A stretch of DNA of 64,000 bases from UMGS1958 sp045542415 (GCA_045542415.1 JAZQKZ010000008.1:62001-126000); one strand, 5' to 3'. Numbered from the stretch's first letter, positions 44,829 to 53,743 are shown. The notes: generated by a model not told the origin, from the letters alone. Numbers and translations are program-made.

Positions 44829-46994
44829 TTATTCAATTATAAAGCGTTCAGTATTATTTATGACTATTTCGGTATTGGTTTTGTAGATAGAAGCAATCTC
44901 GGATTGTGCAGTTATCTTATTCCATGAAATACCGTCATGTGAATAATAAAAATCACGTCCGTTAGCATAATAATACAGATTTCCGAGTGAGTCTATATAG
45001 GTAGGTTTGAAATATCCGTAATTCTGCTCTGTAAAGTTGATACCGTCATTACTAAGATATATCTTTCCGTTTTTTGCTTTTGCTACATATTCACCGTAGT
45101 TCCAGCATGGCATTGTTGTATCGGTACTCATAGTCCAATTGGCAAAATCTTTTGAATATACCGGTGTTCCTGCCTTTACATAGCAAACCTCCTTTGCCAT
45201 TGTAAAGGCTGTGGGATAATAATTGAATTCGTGCTTATCCACAAGCTTAAAATCTTCATCCAGGAAATAAACCGTTTTGAAGAAGTTACAAACAAGGTAA
45301 TAGGGAATGCCGTCATATATAGTGGCCTTCATCATATAACCGTTACCGGTATATTTTAACTCATACTGATTCCAGTTTCCGTAAATTGCATATCTTAAGT
45401 CATCCTCAAGTACAATCTGTTTCCAGTTTTCAAGGTCGTCTGAAATATATAAATGTGTGTTTTCCCATTTATAAAATTCTCTGCCTGTATAATTGTGGTC
45501 CTTGACAATTTCCTGCCTGCCTGACTTATAAATTTCAACCATTTGCGGAGTATCGGTGATTGTCAGAGTATTTTCTATGCCGCCGTAATTGTTTGTTGTG
45601 AGAATAACCTGCAAATTAATTGTTGTTGTCTGTTGAGGCGGCAGTTCAACACTTGCCATGGTATGCTTTACTCTTGCGTTGTTAACACCCTTTGAAAGTG
45701 CATAAGGATTTATTAGATTTCCCTGTTCATCACGAAGAATAACTACAATATTTGAGCCTGTATTCGGCACATAATTAAGATAGCGAATCATGCCGCCATT
45801 GTTGGTTACATTGATTTTATAGTTATAAATAACGCCGAAATTGCCCATGCTGCATGCAAGGTCTTTGTTGGTGTCATATTCTCCGAGCGGACTGTTTGGA
45901 ATATACTTTGATTTTTCGCCTGCATCTCTGATGTAAGCGGCGAGGTCATTATGCTCAACATCAAAATGCCATATATCGTCTCTTTGGCTTTGTGATATCC
46001 CTGAACCGTAGAAATTCTTTTTGCCCGGATCGTAATAAGTGAATCCGATCATGTCTGACTCTGCACTGATCTCATGTGACCAGGGATCTGAGCGTGGATT
46101 CAGATGTGTGTACCACTTTGTTGTTTCTTTTCCGTAAGGCATATAATGATTATACACCTTAACAGGAAGTGCAGTGTCACACCAGGTGTAATCATCTATG
46201 GTGTATGAAAGCTCCGTGTTTACCCGATTCTTGTTTGGTGAAATGCCCTTGTGCTGTCTGTCTCTCTCGTATGAGCCGAAAGCGGGATTTTGATAAAATG
46301 TTGAACGATCACCGATCGTTCCGTTTGATTTTAATGCGGCAACATTAATATCGCATTTTCCGCTGTCTATGGTAAAATCTGCAATGAGATTTACCGGGCG
46401 ATAGAACGGAACTACGTCATAATTGGGGATATATTGTGATAACCACATATCTTCTCCTGCCTTGATTGTAATTGTCACAGGCTCAATCGGAACAGGGGAG
46501 TACTGAACTCCTGAATCGATCTGATTTATGGGGATATTAAGATAGCTTGCCCATGCATTGAAGCATCCCCATTGATCCTCAAAGGTATATGATTTTCCCT
46601 CGTACCAGTATTGACGGTTACGCGGTACTTCAAAGCCGAGGGATGTCAACGTAATTGTGGTATCTTCCTTTGCACGGAATATTACATCAAGCTCAATATC
46701 AAAGCCGCCCTCGATTATTGTATATCCGTCTGCACTTCTTTTTTCGGTATGGTTTACATGTGACGCAAATATAGTATATTTATCCGGAGTCAAGCCCTCG
46801 TTGTTCATAATATATCTTGGATTTTCATTAGATGTATCAGCAAGGTCGCTCCGACGTATAAACTCGTTGTTATTGCAGTAAATATATTTTCCGTCGGTAT
46901 CTTTTGTAAAGTTAAGATCTGCTGTGCCTACTGCTGAAGCACTTATAGCTGAAAATGTCAATGCCGCAATTGTGAGCATAATTGGATTTTTCAT
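44829..46994 (-). CDS. Large secreted protein of unknown function
   Basis: A 721-residue secreted protein with a clear signal peptide (about 1-21). I do not recognise the N-terminal two thirds, which look beta-rich and aromatic with many Tyr, Trp and Asn. The last 230 residues contain at least four spaced Asp-box-like motifs (S-D-D-L-x-N-W, S-K-D-F-x-N-W, S-N-D-G-x-N-F, S-H-D-G-x-S-W), as in sialidase-type beta-propellers. A ligand-binding propeller is inferred. No catalytic residues can be named. GAGGGG precedes the ATG. It is monocistronic with its own promoter. Confidence 0.75.
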   Translation of the reverse strand: MKNPIMLTIAALTFSAISASAVGTADLNFTKDTDGKYIYCNNNEFIRRSDLADTSNENPRYIMNNEGLTPDKYTIFASHVNHTEKRSADGYTIIEGGFDIELDVIFRAKEDTTITLTSLGFEVPRNRQYWYEGKSYTFEDQWGCFNAWASYLNIPINQIDSGVQYSPVPIEPVTITIKAGEDMWLSQYIPNYDVVPFYRPVNLIADFTIDSGKCDINVAALKSNGTIGDRSTFYQNPAFGSYERDRQHKGISPNKNRVNTELSYTIDDYTWCDTALPVKVYNHYMPYGKETTKWYTHLNPRSDPWSHEISAESDMIGFTYYDPGKKNFYGSGISQSQRDDIWHFDVEHNDLAAYIRDAGEKSKYIPNSPLGEYDTNKDLACSMGNFGVIYNYKINVTNNGGMIRYLNYVPNTGSNIVVILRDEQGNLINPYALSKGVNNARVKHTMASVELPPQQTTTINLQVILTTNNYGGIENTLTITDTPQMVEIYKSGRQEIVKDHNYTGREFYKWENTHLYISDDLENWKQIVLEDDLRYAIYGNWNQYELKYTGNGYMMKATIYDGIPYYLVCNFFKTVYFLDEDFKLVDKHEFNYYPTAFTMAKEVCYVKAGTPVYSKDFANWTMSTDTTMPCWNYGEYVAKAKNGKIYLSNDGINFTEQNYGYFKPTYIDSLGNLYYYANGRDFYYSHDGISWNKITAQSEIASIYKTNTEIVINNTERFIIE

Positions 46995-47027
46995 AATAAC
47001 CCCTCTTTCTCTGAATATTATATATAA

Positions 47028-47056
47028 ATTTTAACATAAATAATAAAATCTGTCAA
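47028..47056 (-). promoter_or_regulatory. Promoter of the 721-residue orphan gene
   Basis: TTGACA and TAAAAT on the minus strand are separated by 17 bases, about 35 bases before the start. Confidence 0.75.
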
Positions 47057-47091
47057 TTATTAATATGTATTGCAAAGTGCTAAAATGCAAC

Positions 47092-47116
47092 AAAAAAGGA
47101 CTGAATTAACAGTCCT
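47092..47116 (-). terminator. Terminator of azlCD
   Basis: AGGACTG and CAGTCCT pair around six bases and are followed by TTTTTT on the minus strand. Confidence 0.85.
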
Positions 47117-47117
47117 G

Positions 47118-47429
47118 TTATATTCCGATAAGCTGCATAATAAGCACGGCGACGGAAGCTCCGAGGGCAACGGTGAGCAGGCTTCTCCTGCAATATGAAA
47201 GAATGATAGCTACTACGGTGCCCATTATTGCGCTGAGCTTTGAGCCGGTACTTGAAAATACTGCCGGAAAAGTCATAGCTGCCAATACAGCATAGGGGAC
47301 GTAATACAAAAAAGATTGAATCCATACGTTAGTTATTTTTTTGCGGAAAATAACCATTGGAAGCATACGAATGAGATATGTGACGAGTGCCATTACAGCA
47401 ATTCCGGTTAATAAATATATTGTACTCAA
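47118..47429 (-). CDS. azlD: Branched-chain amino acid exporter subunit AzlD
   Basis: A 103-residue membrane protein with about four hydrophobic helices, the size of AzlD/YgaH, the small partner of AzlC in export of branched-chain amino acids or their analogues. The T-Y-L-I-R-M-L-P motif in the first helix is typical. Its start overlaps the azlC stop by four bases (ATGA, 47426-47429), so the subunits are made together. Confidence 0.87.
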   Translation of the reverse strand: MSTIYLLTGIAVMALVTYLIRMLPMVIFRKKITNVWIQSFLYYVPYAVLAAMTFPAVFSSTGSKLSAIMGTVVAIILSYCRRSLLTVALGASVAVLIMQLIGI

Positions 47430-48139
47430 TTGTTAGCCTCCTTTTCTGTCTGAATGGGGAAGAGCGTAGCAGCCAACGCACTGACAGCTACTGTAATGAT
47501 TATAATTGACCACCCACCCGATATTGATTTGAATGCAGGAAAATAAGCAAATGCTGCACTTACAGCTACAGCAAGAATAATTGTAAACATTACACTTTTA
47601 TGCTCGCGTGCAGGAGGAATTATGATTGCAATAAACATAGCGTATAATGCAATTCCGAGTGCGTTCGTCAATATTTCGGGCATAAATGAGGTTGCAGCTG
47701 CTCCGACGAATGTACCGCCGACCCATCCGATAAGTGGGGTAAGTATAAGACCTGCCATATAAACCGCTGTCAAATCTTTTTTATGCTGCATTGAAACAGC
47801 AAAAATTTCGTCGGTAACTCCGAATGAAACGGCAAGTCGCTGTAAAAATGTCATAGAATTATCTGCTTTTTGAGATACCGATAAGGACATCAGAAAATAC
47901 CGTATATTGATTATAAGTGTTGAAACTGCAAGCTCTGTCATTGTTCCGGCTGCTATCATGATGTTTGTTCCTGCAAATTGTCCGGCACTTGTAAGATTGG
48001 TAAGTGAAATCAATACGGCAGCCCATAAAGGAACACCTGATAACACTGCAGTCATACCAAAGGCGATTGATACTGAGAAATATCCAAGACAGATAGGAAT
48101 ACCGTCCTTGAGTCCCTCAAAAAATTCGGTTTTCTTCAT
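47426..48139 (-). CDS. azlC: Branched-chain amino acid exporter subunit AzlC
   Basis: A 237-residue integral membrane protein of the AzlC/YgaZ family with about six or seven helices. The early G-L-K-D-G-I-P-I-C-L-G-Y segment and the L-T-S-A-G-Q-F-A-G stretch are typical. With AzlD it would export leucine, isoleucine, valine or analogues. The leuCDB genes lie 2 kb away on the other strand, which may be a functional neighbourhood or chance. GGAGAG precedes the ATG. Confidence 0.9.
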   Translation of the reverse strand: MKKTEFFEGLKDGIPICLGYFSVSIAFGMTAVLSGVPLWAAVLISLTNLTSAGQFAGTNIMIAAGTMTELAVSTLIINIRYFLMSLSVSQKADNSMTFLQRLAVSFGVTDEIFAVSMQHKKDLTAVYMAGLILTPLIGWVGGTFVGAAATSFMPEILTNALGIALYAMFIAIIIPPAREHKSVMFTIILAVAVSAAFAYFPAFKSISGGWSIIIITVAVSALAATLFPIQTEKEANN

Positions 48140-48171
48140 TTTAAACTCTCCATAGTAAAATAATCGTAAAT

Positions 48172-48200
48172 ATTATATCATATTTTGTCGGAGGCTTCAA
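48172..48200 (-). promoter_or_regulatory. Promoter of azlCD
   Basis: TTGAAG and TATAAT on the minus strand are separated by 17 bases, about 33 bases before azlC. Confidence 0.65.
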
Positions 48201-48246
48201 TTGTCACACTTAACGAATAAAAAAGTTCTTTTTCAAAAAAATTGTA

Positions 48247-48275
48247 TTGATTTTTTTCTGTCTTTATGATATAAT
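48247..48275 (+). promoter_or_regulatory. Promoter of tRNA-Arg
   Basis: TTGATT and TATAAT are separated by 17 bases, 18 bases upstream of the tRNA 5' end. Confidence 0.8.
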
Positions 48276-48292
48276 ATTTTTTGTTGATATTA

Positions 48293-48364
48293 GCCCTCGT
48301 AGTTAAATGGATATAACGGATCCCTCCTAAGGATCTATTATCAGTTCGATTCTGGTCGGGGGTG
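48293..48364 (+). tRNA. tRNA-Arg(CCT)
   Basis: A 72-base cloverleaf: acceptor GCCCTCG/CGGGGGT with G-T pairs, anticodon stem GATCC/GGATC with loop CTCCTAA (anticodon CCT at 48326-48328), T-stem ATCAG/CTGGT with loop TTCGATT, and a G discriminator. CCA is not encoded. It reads AGG codons. Confidence 0.94.
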
Positions 48365-48365
48365 T

Positions 48366-48402
48366 AAAAAAAGCGGCAAGATTATTAGTCTTGTCGCTTT
48401 TT
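48366..48402. terminator. Bidirectional terminator, tRNA-Arg / MocR gene
   Basis: AAAGCGGCAAGA and TCTTGTCGCTTT pair with one mismatch and have A and T runs on both sides, between the convergent tRNA and regulator genes. Confidence 0.88.
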
Positions 48403-48413
48403 GTTTCTATAAA

Positions 48414-49790
48414 TTACATCCATGCTTCTTCGAGTAGTCTGATGCCTTCTCGTATATCTGATTCGCTTGCTTCGCCGTAGCCGAAAATAAAAGCACTTTT
48501 ATACTTTGCGGGAGAAGCATTTTGAGTAAATACCGCGAGGCGTGCAAGCTTCACGCCTTTTGATAATGCGGCTTCGCGCAATTCGGCAGATGATCGTGTG
48601 TCGTTGACCTTAATGCAGAAATGTGTGCCTGCGTCAGTTCCGAAAATTTCGATTTTATTTTTTAATGCTGATGCGCCAAGGCATTTTAGTGCATAGTCAC
48701 GTTTCTTTTTATATATCTTTTTTAATTGTGAAATGTTTTTATATATTTCACCTTTGCGGATAAATTCTTCTGCTGCTAACTGGATGAAGTTTGATACCAG
48801 AGGCATATACAGATTGTTGTGATGGTTAAATTCATCAATCAACGCTTTTGGCAGCACCATATATGCTAACGGAACTCCGCATCCGATTGACCGCTTGAAA
48901 GAACCTGCAAGTATTATTCGGTTATTCGTATCCATTGAAAACAGTGGTTTGGGAGGGGTATCTCCATAGTAAAACTCATTGTCATGCATACCCTCTATTA
49001 TATACCGGTCTGTATGCTTTGCACACCAATTTAGCAGCTGCAGCTTTGTTTCATGCAAAATCGTTTCATTTGCCGGAAATGTAAAGCATGATTGAACAAG
49101 GAGAATATCAGCACCGCAACGGTATAACTCGTCCATATCTATTTTTCCGTCAACTGTATCAATACAGCATATATTTTTGAAGCGACTTCGTCTTACGATA
49201 TCAAGCATTCTTGTGTTACACGGACTTTCAAATGCAATTTTTGCATTGCTGTCAAAAATACGCATCAAAGCATCTGTAAGATATTCAACGCCTGCACCGA
49301 TTACTATTTGTGCAGGAGTGCAGGAAATACCGTGCATTTTATACAGATAAGCACATATGGCACGTCGTAATCTGATATCACCTAAGCGACTCACATATGA
49401 ATTATAAATATCGGAGCTGTTAAAGCTCAGTTTTTCGATAATTCTTGAAAAACTGTCACACTTGTGTTCGAGGGCAACTCCGTTTGAGCTGAATGCATAC
49501 TTGTGTCTTTTGGTACTTTCGTGCTGCTCCGGATCGTCCGGATCCTGTCGGATTGAGTTTACATAGTAGCCGCTTCTTTCTCTTGCCTGAACATATCCGT
49601 TATCAATAAGTAATTCGTAAGCGCCAATAACAGTGCTTTGTGATATATCAAGCTCTGTGGCGAGCTGTCGTTTGGAGGGGAGACGGGAGCCGGAGGCTAT
49701 TCTTCCGGCACTGATGTCCTCGGCGAGTGCCTCGTAAAGCTGTATATATAGAGCTTTGCTTTCGTTTTTGTTCAGTTTTATTCCGACCAT
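48414..49790 (-). CDS. MocR/PdxR-type regulator (GntR HTH plus aminotransferase)
   Basis: A 458-residue MocR-family regulator. An N-terminal GntR winged-helix domain (about 1-75, with L-P-S-K-R-Q-L-A and I-S-Q-S-T-V-I-G-A-Y) is joined by a linker to a fold-type I aminotransferase domain (about 115-458). The PLP-binding lysine is K299 in G-S-F-K-R, so it probably senses PLP or an amino compound. Known relatives control PLP synthesis (PdxR) or GABA use (GabR); no pdx or gab gene is nearby, so its target is open. AAGGAG precedes the ATG. Repeats overlapping its promoter suggest autoregulation. Confidence 0.92.
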   Translation of the reverse strand: MVGIKLNKNESKALYIQLYEALAEDISAGRIASGSRLPSKRQLATELDISQSTVIGAYELLIDNGYVQARERSGYYVNSIRQDPDDPEQHESTKRHKYAFSSNGVALEHKCDSFSRIIEKLSFNSSDIYNSYVSRLGDIRLRRAICAYLYKMHGISCTPAQIVIGAGVEYLTDALMRIFDSNAKIAFESPCNTRMLDIVRRSRFKNICCIDTVDGKIDMDELYRCGADILLVQSCFTFPANETILHETKLQLLNWCAKHTDRYIIEGMHDNEFYYGDTPPKPLFSMDTNNRIILAGSFKRSIGCGVPLAYMVLPKALIDEFNHHNNLYMPLVSNFIQLAAEEFIRKGEIYKNISQLKKIYKKKRDYALKCLGASALKNKIEIFGTDAGTHFCIKVNDTRSSAELREAALSKGVKLARLAVFTQNASPAKYKSAFIFGYGEASESDIREGIRLLEEAWM

Positions 49791-49821
49791 AATATTTCTC
49801 CTTTATATTTGTCTGATATCT

Positions 49822-49859
49822 ATTTTATCACATAATGATACCAAATTCAAGTGGTATTT
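49822..49859 (-). promoter_or_regulatory. Promoter and operator of the MocR-type gene
   Basis: TTGAAT and TAAAAT on the minus strand are separated by 17 bases. TGGTATCA lies inside the spacer (49836-49843), and an inverted copy, TGGTATTT, lies just upstream of the -35 (49852-49859). A third copy, TGGTATCA, is at 49931-49938. Autoregulation is inferred. Confidence 0.6.
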
Positions 49860-49997
49860 TAAAAGTTGATATTAAAAAATGGGTTCAAAAACAATCAGGG
49901 ATTCATTTGTATAAAAATTGATTTTGTTTTTGGTATCAAAAATAAATCGATTTGGACATTTATCTTTTGAAAAAAATGTGTTAATATATAAACATAT

Positions 49998-50088
49998 CGA
50001 AGCTTTAATAAGCTTGTATCTTATAAAGATACATTCTCTCCCTAAAATGAATTGAAGAAATCGGCACGCAACAACGAGCCGATTTTTT
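49998..50088 (+). ncRNA. Candidate small RNA with terminator
   Basis: In the divergent gap between the MocR-type gene and leuC, two hairpins (AAGCTT/AAGCTT at 50000-50015, GTATCTT/AAGATAC at 50016-50032) are followed by a single-stranded stretch and a terminator (AAATCGGC/GCCGATTT plus T-run, 50058-50088). No plus-strand gene lies upstream to need it. No promoter could be fixed with confidence, and I do not recognise the RNA family. The 476-base gap 49801-50276 contains no convincing protein gene. Confidence 0.4.
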
Positions 50089-50126
50089 CAATTTGTAAAT
50101 ATGTATAAATTTTTGTATATTTATAG

Positions 50127-50156
50127 GCAGTCGAATGTATGCAGGACTGCTTTTTT
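50127..50156 (+). terminator. Second orphan terminator upstream of leuC
   Basis: GCAGTC and GACTGC pair around 12 bases and are followed by TTTTTT. Like the one 40 bases upstream, it faces plus and precedes the leuC promoter. Confidence 0.7.
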
Positions 50157-50181
50157 CGTGTAATTTATAAGATTGCAGTAG

Positions 50182-50210
50182 TTGACAAATTATTCGTGGT
50201 ATGGTATAAT
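50182..50210 (+). promoter_or_regulatory. Promoter of leuCDB-engB
   Basis: TTGACA and TATAAT are separated by 17 bases. The leader to leuC is about 60 bases and too short for a T-box. Confidence 0.88.
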
Positions 50211-50276
50211 TATAAAATAGTTTATTATGGGTAATTACATTTACTCGCATATTTTTATTTTATGAGGTGATAACAA

Positions 50277-51539
50277 ATGGCAATGACTATGACACAGAAA
50301 ATTCTTGCTCGTGCAGCAGGACTTGAAAGCGTCAAAGCGGGTGAGCTTATCATGGCAGATCTCAGTCTTGTATTGGGTAACGACATTACAGCTCCGGTAG
50401 GTATTGATGAATTTGATAAGATTGGTACAGATAAGGTATTTGACAAGGCAAAGATTGCACTTGTACCGGACCACTTTACTCCGAATAAGGATATCAAGTC
50501 AGCACAGAACTGCTTAAAACTCCGTAACTTTGCAAAAGAGCAGGAAATTGTAAACTACTTCGAAGTAGGTGAGGTTGGTATCGAGCATGCGCTTTTACCG
50601 GAGAAGGGACTCGTTGTAGCAGGTGATGTTGTTATCGGTGCAGACTCGCATACTTGTACATACGGTGCATTGGGCGCATTCTCAACAGGTGTTGGCTCAA
50701 CAGATATGGCGGCAGGTATGTCGACGGGTAAGGCTTGGTTTAAGGTGCCGGAGGCAATTAAGTTCAATCTCACAGGCAAGCTCAACCCGTTTACAAGTGG
50801 TAAGGATTTAATTCTTCATATCATCGGTATGATTGGCGTTGACGGTGCATTATATAAGTCAATGGAGTTTACAGGTGAGGGTATGCATACACTCACAATG
50901 GACGACCGTTTTACAATTGCCAATATGGCTATCGAAGCAGGTGCAAAGAACGGCATATTCGAGGTTGACGATTTAACGGTTGAGTATATGAAGGCTCATG
51001 GTGAAAAGGAATATACAGTATTTACTGCTGATGAGGATGCAGAGTACTGTCAGGTAATTGACATTGATCTTTCAAAGGTTCCGCACACGGTGGCGTTCCC
51101 GCACTTACCGGAGAATGCAAGAACACCGGAAAACTGGGGCGAGGTTGAGATAGACCAGGTCGTAATAGGTTCATGTACAAACGGACGTTTAAGCGATTTA
51201 CAGAGAGCTGCTGAGATTTTAAAGGACAAGCAGGTTAAGAAGGGAATAAGAGTAATTGTATTCCCGGCTACTCAGAAAGTATATCTTGATGCGTTAAAGG
51301 ATGGTACATTGGAAACATTGGTTAAGGCGGGCTGTGTAATTTCAGCACCGACCTGCGGTCCGTGTCTTGGCGGACACATGGGTATCTTAGCAGAGGGCGA
51401 AAGATGCGTATCAACAACAAACAGAAACTTCCTCGGACGTATGGGACACGTCGAGAGTGAGGTATATTTAGCAAGCCCGGAGGTTGCTGCGGCGTCAGCG
51501 ATTACAGGTAAAATCACTGCTCCTGAGGAGGTAATGTAA
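50277..51539 (+). CDS. leuC: 3-isopropylmalate dehydratase large subunit
   Basis: A 420-residue aconitase-superfamily subunit that, with LeuD, isomerises 2- to 3-isopropylmalate in leucine synthesis. Cluster motifs G-S-C-T-N-G-R and T-C-G-P-C-L-G-G are intact, as is G-A-D-S-H-T-C-T. The 420-residue length matches the shorter bacterial/archaeal LeuC type seen in Clostridia rather than the 465-residue enterobacterial form. GAGGTG precedes the ATG. It is first in leuCDB; leuA is not in the window. Confidence 0.95.
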   Translation: MAMTMTQKILARAAGLESVKAGELIMADLSLVLGNDITAPVGIDEFDKIGTDKVFDKAKIALVPDHFTPNKDIKSAQNCLKLRNFAKEQEIVNYFEVGEVGIEHALLPEKGLVVAGDVVIGADSHTCTYGALGAFSTGVGSTDMAAGMSTGKAWFKVPEAIKFNLTGKLNPFTSGKDLILHIIGMIGVDGALYKSMEFTGEGMHTLTMDDRFTIANMAIEAGAKNGIFEVDDLTVEYMKAHGEKEYTVFTADEDAEYCQVIDIDLSKVPHTVAFPHLPENARTPENWGEVEIDQVVIGSCTNGRLSDLQRAAEILKDKQVKKGIRVIVFPATQKVYLDALKDGTLETLVKAGCVISAPTCGPCLGGHMGILAEGERCVSTTNRNFLGRMGHVESEVYLASPEVAAASAITGKITAPEEVM

Positions 51540-51540
51540 A

Positions 51541-52032
51541 ATGAAAGCAAACGGTAAGGTAATAAAGTACGGAGATAACATTGATACAGATGTTATTATT
51601 CCGGCAAGATATTTAAACGCATATTCTCCGGAGGAGCTTGCGGCTCACTGTATGGAGGATATCGACAAGGATTTTGTGAATAAGGTTGAAGCGGGAGATA
51701 TCATGGTCGGCGGTGCGAACTTTGGCTGCGGCTCGTCGCGTGAACATGCTCCTATTGCTATTAAGGCAAGCGGAATTTCTTGTGTAATTGCCGACAGCTT
51801 TGCAAGAATTTTCTTCAGAAATGCTATCAATATCGGACTTGCAATTCTTGAATGTCCGGAGGCTTCGGCTGATATTGAGGACGGAAACAAGGTTTCAATC
51901 GATTTTAATACAGGTGTAATTACAAACGAAACAAAGGGTAAGACATATCAGGCAGCGGCGTTCCCGGCATTTATGCAGGAGTTAATCAATGCAGGCGGCT
52001 TAGTAAAATACATTCAGAAGGAGAACGCATAA
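51541..52032 (+). CDS. leuD: 3-isopropylmalate dehydratase small subunit
   Basis: A 163-residue swivel-domain subunit that completes the LeuCD active site. The G-G-A-N-F-G-C-G-S-S-R-E-H-A loop that binds substrate is present at about residues 57-70, and an early N-I-D-T-D-V-I-I-P motif is typical. It begins two bases after leuC and has GAGGAGG overlapping the leuC end. The short length matches the partner type. Confidence 0.95.
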   Translation: MKANGKVIKYGDNIDTDVIIPARYLNAYSPEELAAHCMEDIDKDFVNKVEAGDIMVGGANFGCGSSREHAPIAIKASGISCVIADSFARIFFRNAINIGLAILECPEASADIEDGNKVSIDFNTGVITNETKGKTYQAAAFPAFMQELINAGGLVKYIQKENA

Positions 52033-52033
52033 A

Positions 52034-53095
52034 ATGGCAGAATTTAAAATAGCCTTAATCAAGGGTGACGGTATAGGTCCTGAAATCGTAGAGGGTGCAG
52101 TTACCGTACTTGATGCAGTGGCAAAGAAGTATAATCATACATTTAACTACACAGACGTGCTTATGGGCGGATGTGCAATTGATGCAACAGGCGAGCCGCT
52201 TCCGCAGGAAACAATCGACATCTGTAAGGCATCGGATTCTGTGCTTTTAGGTGCTGTAGGCGGTCCGAAGTGGGATGGCTGTACAAAAAGACCTGAAGCA
52301 GGACTTTTGGGAATCAGAAAGGAATTGGGTTTATATTCAAACCTTCGTCCGTCAATCTTAAAGAAGCAATTGAAAGACGCATCACCGTTAAAGGATGAAA
52401 AGCTTGAACAGGGACTTGACGTAATGGTAGTGCGTGAGCTTACGGGCGGAATTTACTTCGGTAAGCGTGAAAAGGCAGAAGATGGTTCATGGGCATCGGA
52501 TGAAGAGCGTTACAGCGTAGAGGAAGTAAAGAGAATCGGAAAAATTGCGTTTGAAACAGCAATGCTCCGTGACAAGAAGCTTGTATCTGTTGATAAGGCA
52601 AACGTACTTGAATCATCGAGACTTTGGAGAAAGACAATCACAGAGATGTCGGCAGAGTATCCGGAGGTTACACTTTCACATATGTACGTTGACAATGCTG
52701 CAATGCAGCTTGCAATTAACCCGGCGCAGTTTGATGTTATCGTAACATCAAATATTTTCGGTGACATCTTATCAGACCTTTCAAGTGCAATTGCAGGTTC
52801 AATCGGTATGCTTCCGTCAGCATCTTTAGGTGCAACAAAGTGCGGTATGTACGAGCCGATTCACGGCAGTGCACCGGATATAGCAGGTATGGATATAGCA
52901 AACCCGATTGCAACAATTGTAAGTGCAGCGATGATGCTTGAAATGTCATTCGGACTTATTGAGGAAGCGAAAGCAATCAATGACAGTGTTGACAAAATTT
53001 TGGAAATGGGCTACAGAACAACAGATATCATGTCAGAGGGCATGAAAAAGGTCGGCTGTAAGGAAATGGCAAAGCTCATAGCTGAAAATATCTAA
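52034..53095 (+). CDS. leuB: 3-isopropylmalate dehydrogenase
   Basis: A 353-residue NAD-dependent beta-decarboxylating dehydrogenase that converts 3-isopropylmalate to 2-oxoisocaproate. The N-terminal G-D-G-I-G-P-E-I-V motif, the V-R-E-L-T-G-G-I-Y-F-G substrate loop and the E-P-I-H-G-S-A-P-D-I-A-G motif are intact. E-P-I-H-G and the loop favour LeuB over isocitrate dehydrogenase. It begins two bases after leuD. Confidence 0.96.
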   Translation: MAEFKIALIKGDGIGPEIVEGAVTVLDAVAKKYNHTFNYTDVLMGGCAIDATGEPLPQETIDICKASDSVLLGAVGGPKWDGCTKRPEAGLLGIRKELGLYSNLRPSILKKQLKDASPLKDEKLEQGLDVMVVRELTGGIYFGKREKAEDGSWASDEERYSVEEVKRIGKIAFETAMLRDKKLVSVDKANVLESSRLWRKTITEMSAEYPEVTLSHMYVDNAAMQLAINPAQFDVIVTSNIFGDILSDLSSAIAGSIGMLPSASLGATKCGMYEPIHGSAPDIAGMDIANPIATIVSAAMMLEMSFGLIEEAKAINDSVDKILEMGYRTTDIMSEGMKKVGCKEMAKLIAENI

Positions 53096-53110
53096 AGAAA
53101 GGGAATAATT

Positions 53111-53710
53111 ATGAATCTTCATAATGCCTCAATCAAGGTTTCGGCAGTATCGCCGAAGCAGTATCCTACGGACGGTAAGCTCGAATTTGCATTTGCAGGC
53201 CGGTCAAATGTAGGAAAATCTTCAATGATAAATAAGCTTTTAAACCGTAAATCTCTTGCAAGAGTCAGCGGTACTCCCGGAAAGACTTGTACCATCAATT
53301 TCTATGATATTGATGATACAATTTATCTCGTGGACTTGCCGGGCTATGGTTTTGCAAGACGTTCGAAGGAGGAGCAGGCAAAGTGGGGCAAGATGATGGA
53401 AGATTATCTTGCGAACCGCGCTCCGCTTGTTCAGACAATTCTTCTTGTTGATAGCCGTCATAAACCGTCGGTAGATGACCATACAATGGCTGATTGGATT
53501 CGTCACTATCATAACAGACTGATTGTTATTGCAACAAAAATTGACAAGCTCAAGAAAAGGGAAGTAGAAGCTAATCTTGAGATGATTTATAACGATTTAG
53601 AGCTTACAGAGGACGATATCCTTGTACCGTTTTCGGTAAATGATGACGAGGGTAAAGTTACTGTCTGGGACATGATAGAAATGATGCGTACAGCAGAGAT
53701 TGAAGAATAA
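53111..53710 (+). CDS. engB: Ribosome biogenesis GTP-binding protein EngB (YsxC)
   Basis: A 199-residue TrmE-Era-like GTPase needed for 50S assembly. G1 is G-R-S-N-V-G-K-S-S (about 30-38), followed by G2 around S-G-T-P-G-K-T, G3 D-L-P-G-Y-G and G4 T-K-I-D. It lies 15 bases after leuB with AAAGAAAGGG before the ATG, so it is probably co-transcribed with the leucine genes; that pairing looks incidental. A terminator follows. Confidence 0.95.
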   Translation: MNLHNASIKVSAVSPKQYPTDGKLEFAFAGRSNVGKSSMINKLLNRKSLARVSGTPGKTCTINFYDIDDTIYLVDLPGYGFARRSKEEQAKWGKMMEDYLANRAPLVQTILLVDSRHKPSVDDHTMADWIRHYHNRLIVIATKIDKLKKREVEANLEMIYNDLELTEDDILVPFSVNDDEGKVTVWDMIEMMRTAEIEE

Positions 53711-53713
53711 CAT

Positions 53714-53743
53714 AAAATCCCCAATAAAAATTGGGGATTTTTG
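53714..53743 (+). terminator. Terminator of the leu-engB operon
   Basis: AAAATCCCCAA and TTGGGGATTTT form a perfect stem and end in Ts. Confidence 0.92.

Noticed and set aside
50095..50276. T-box or leucine attenuator upstream of leuC
   Set aside because: The leuC promoter lies downstream of both terminators, the leader is only about 60 bases, and no T-box sequence or leucine-rich leader peptide is present.
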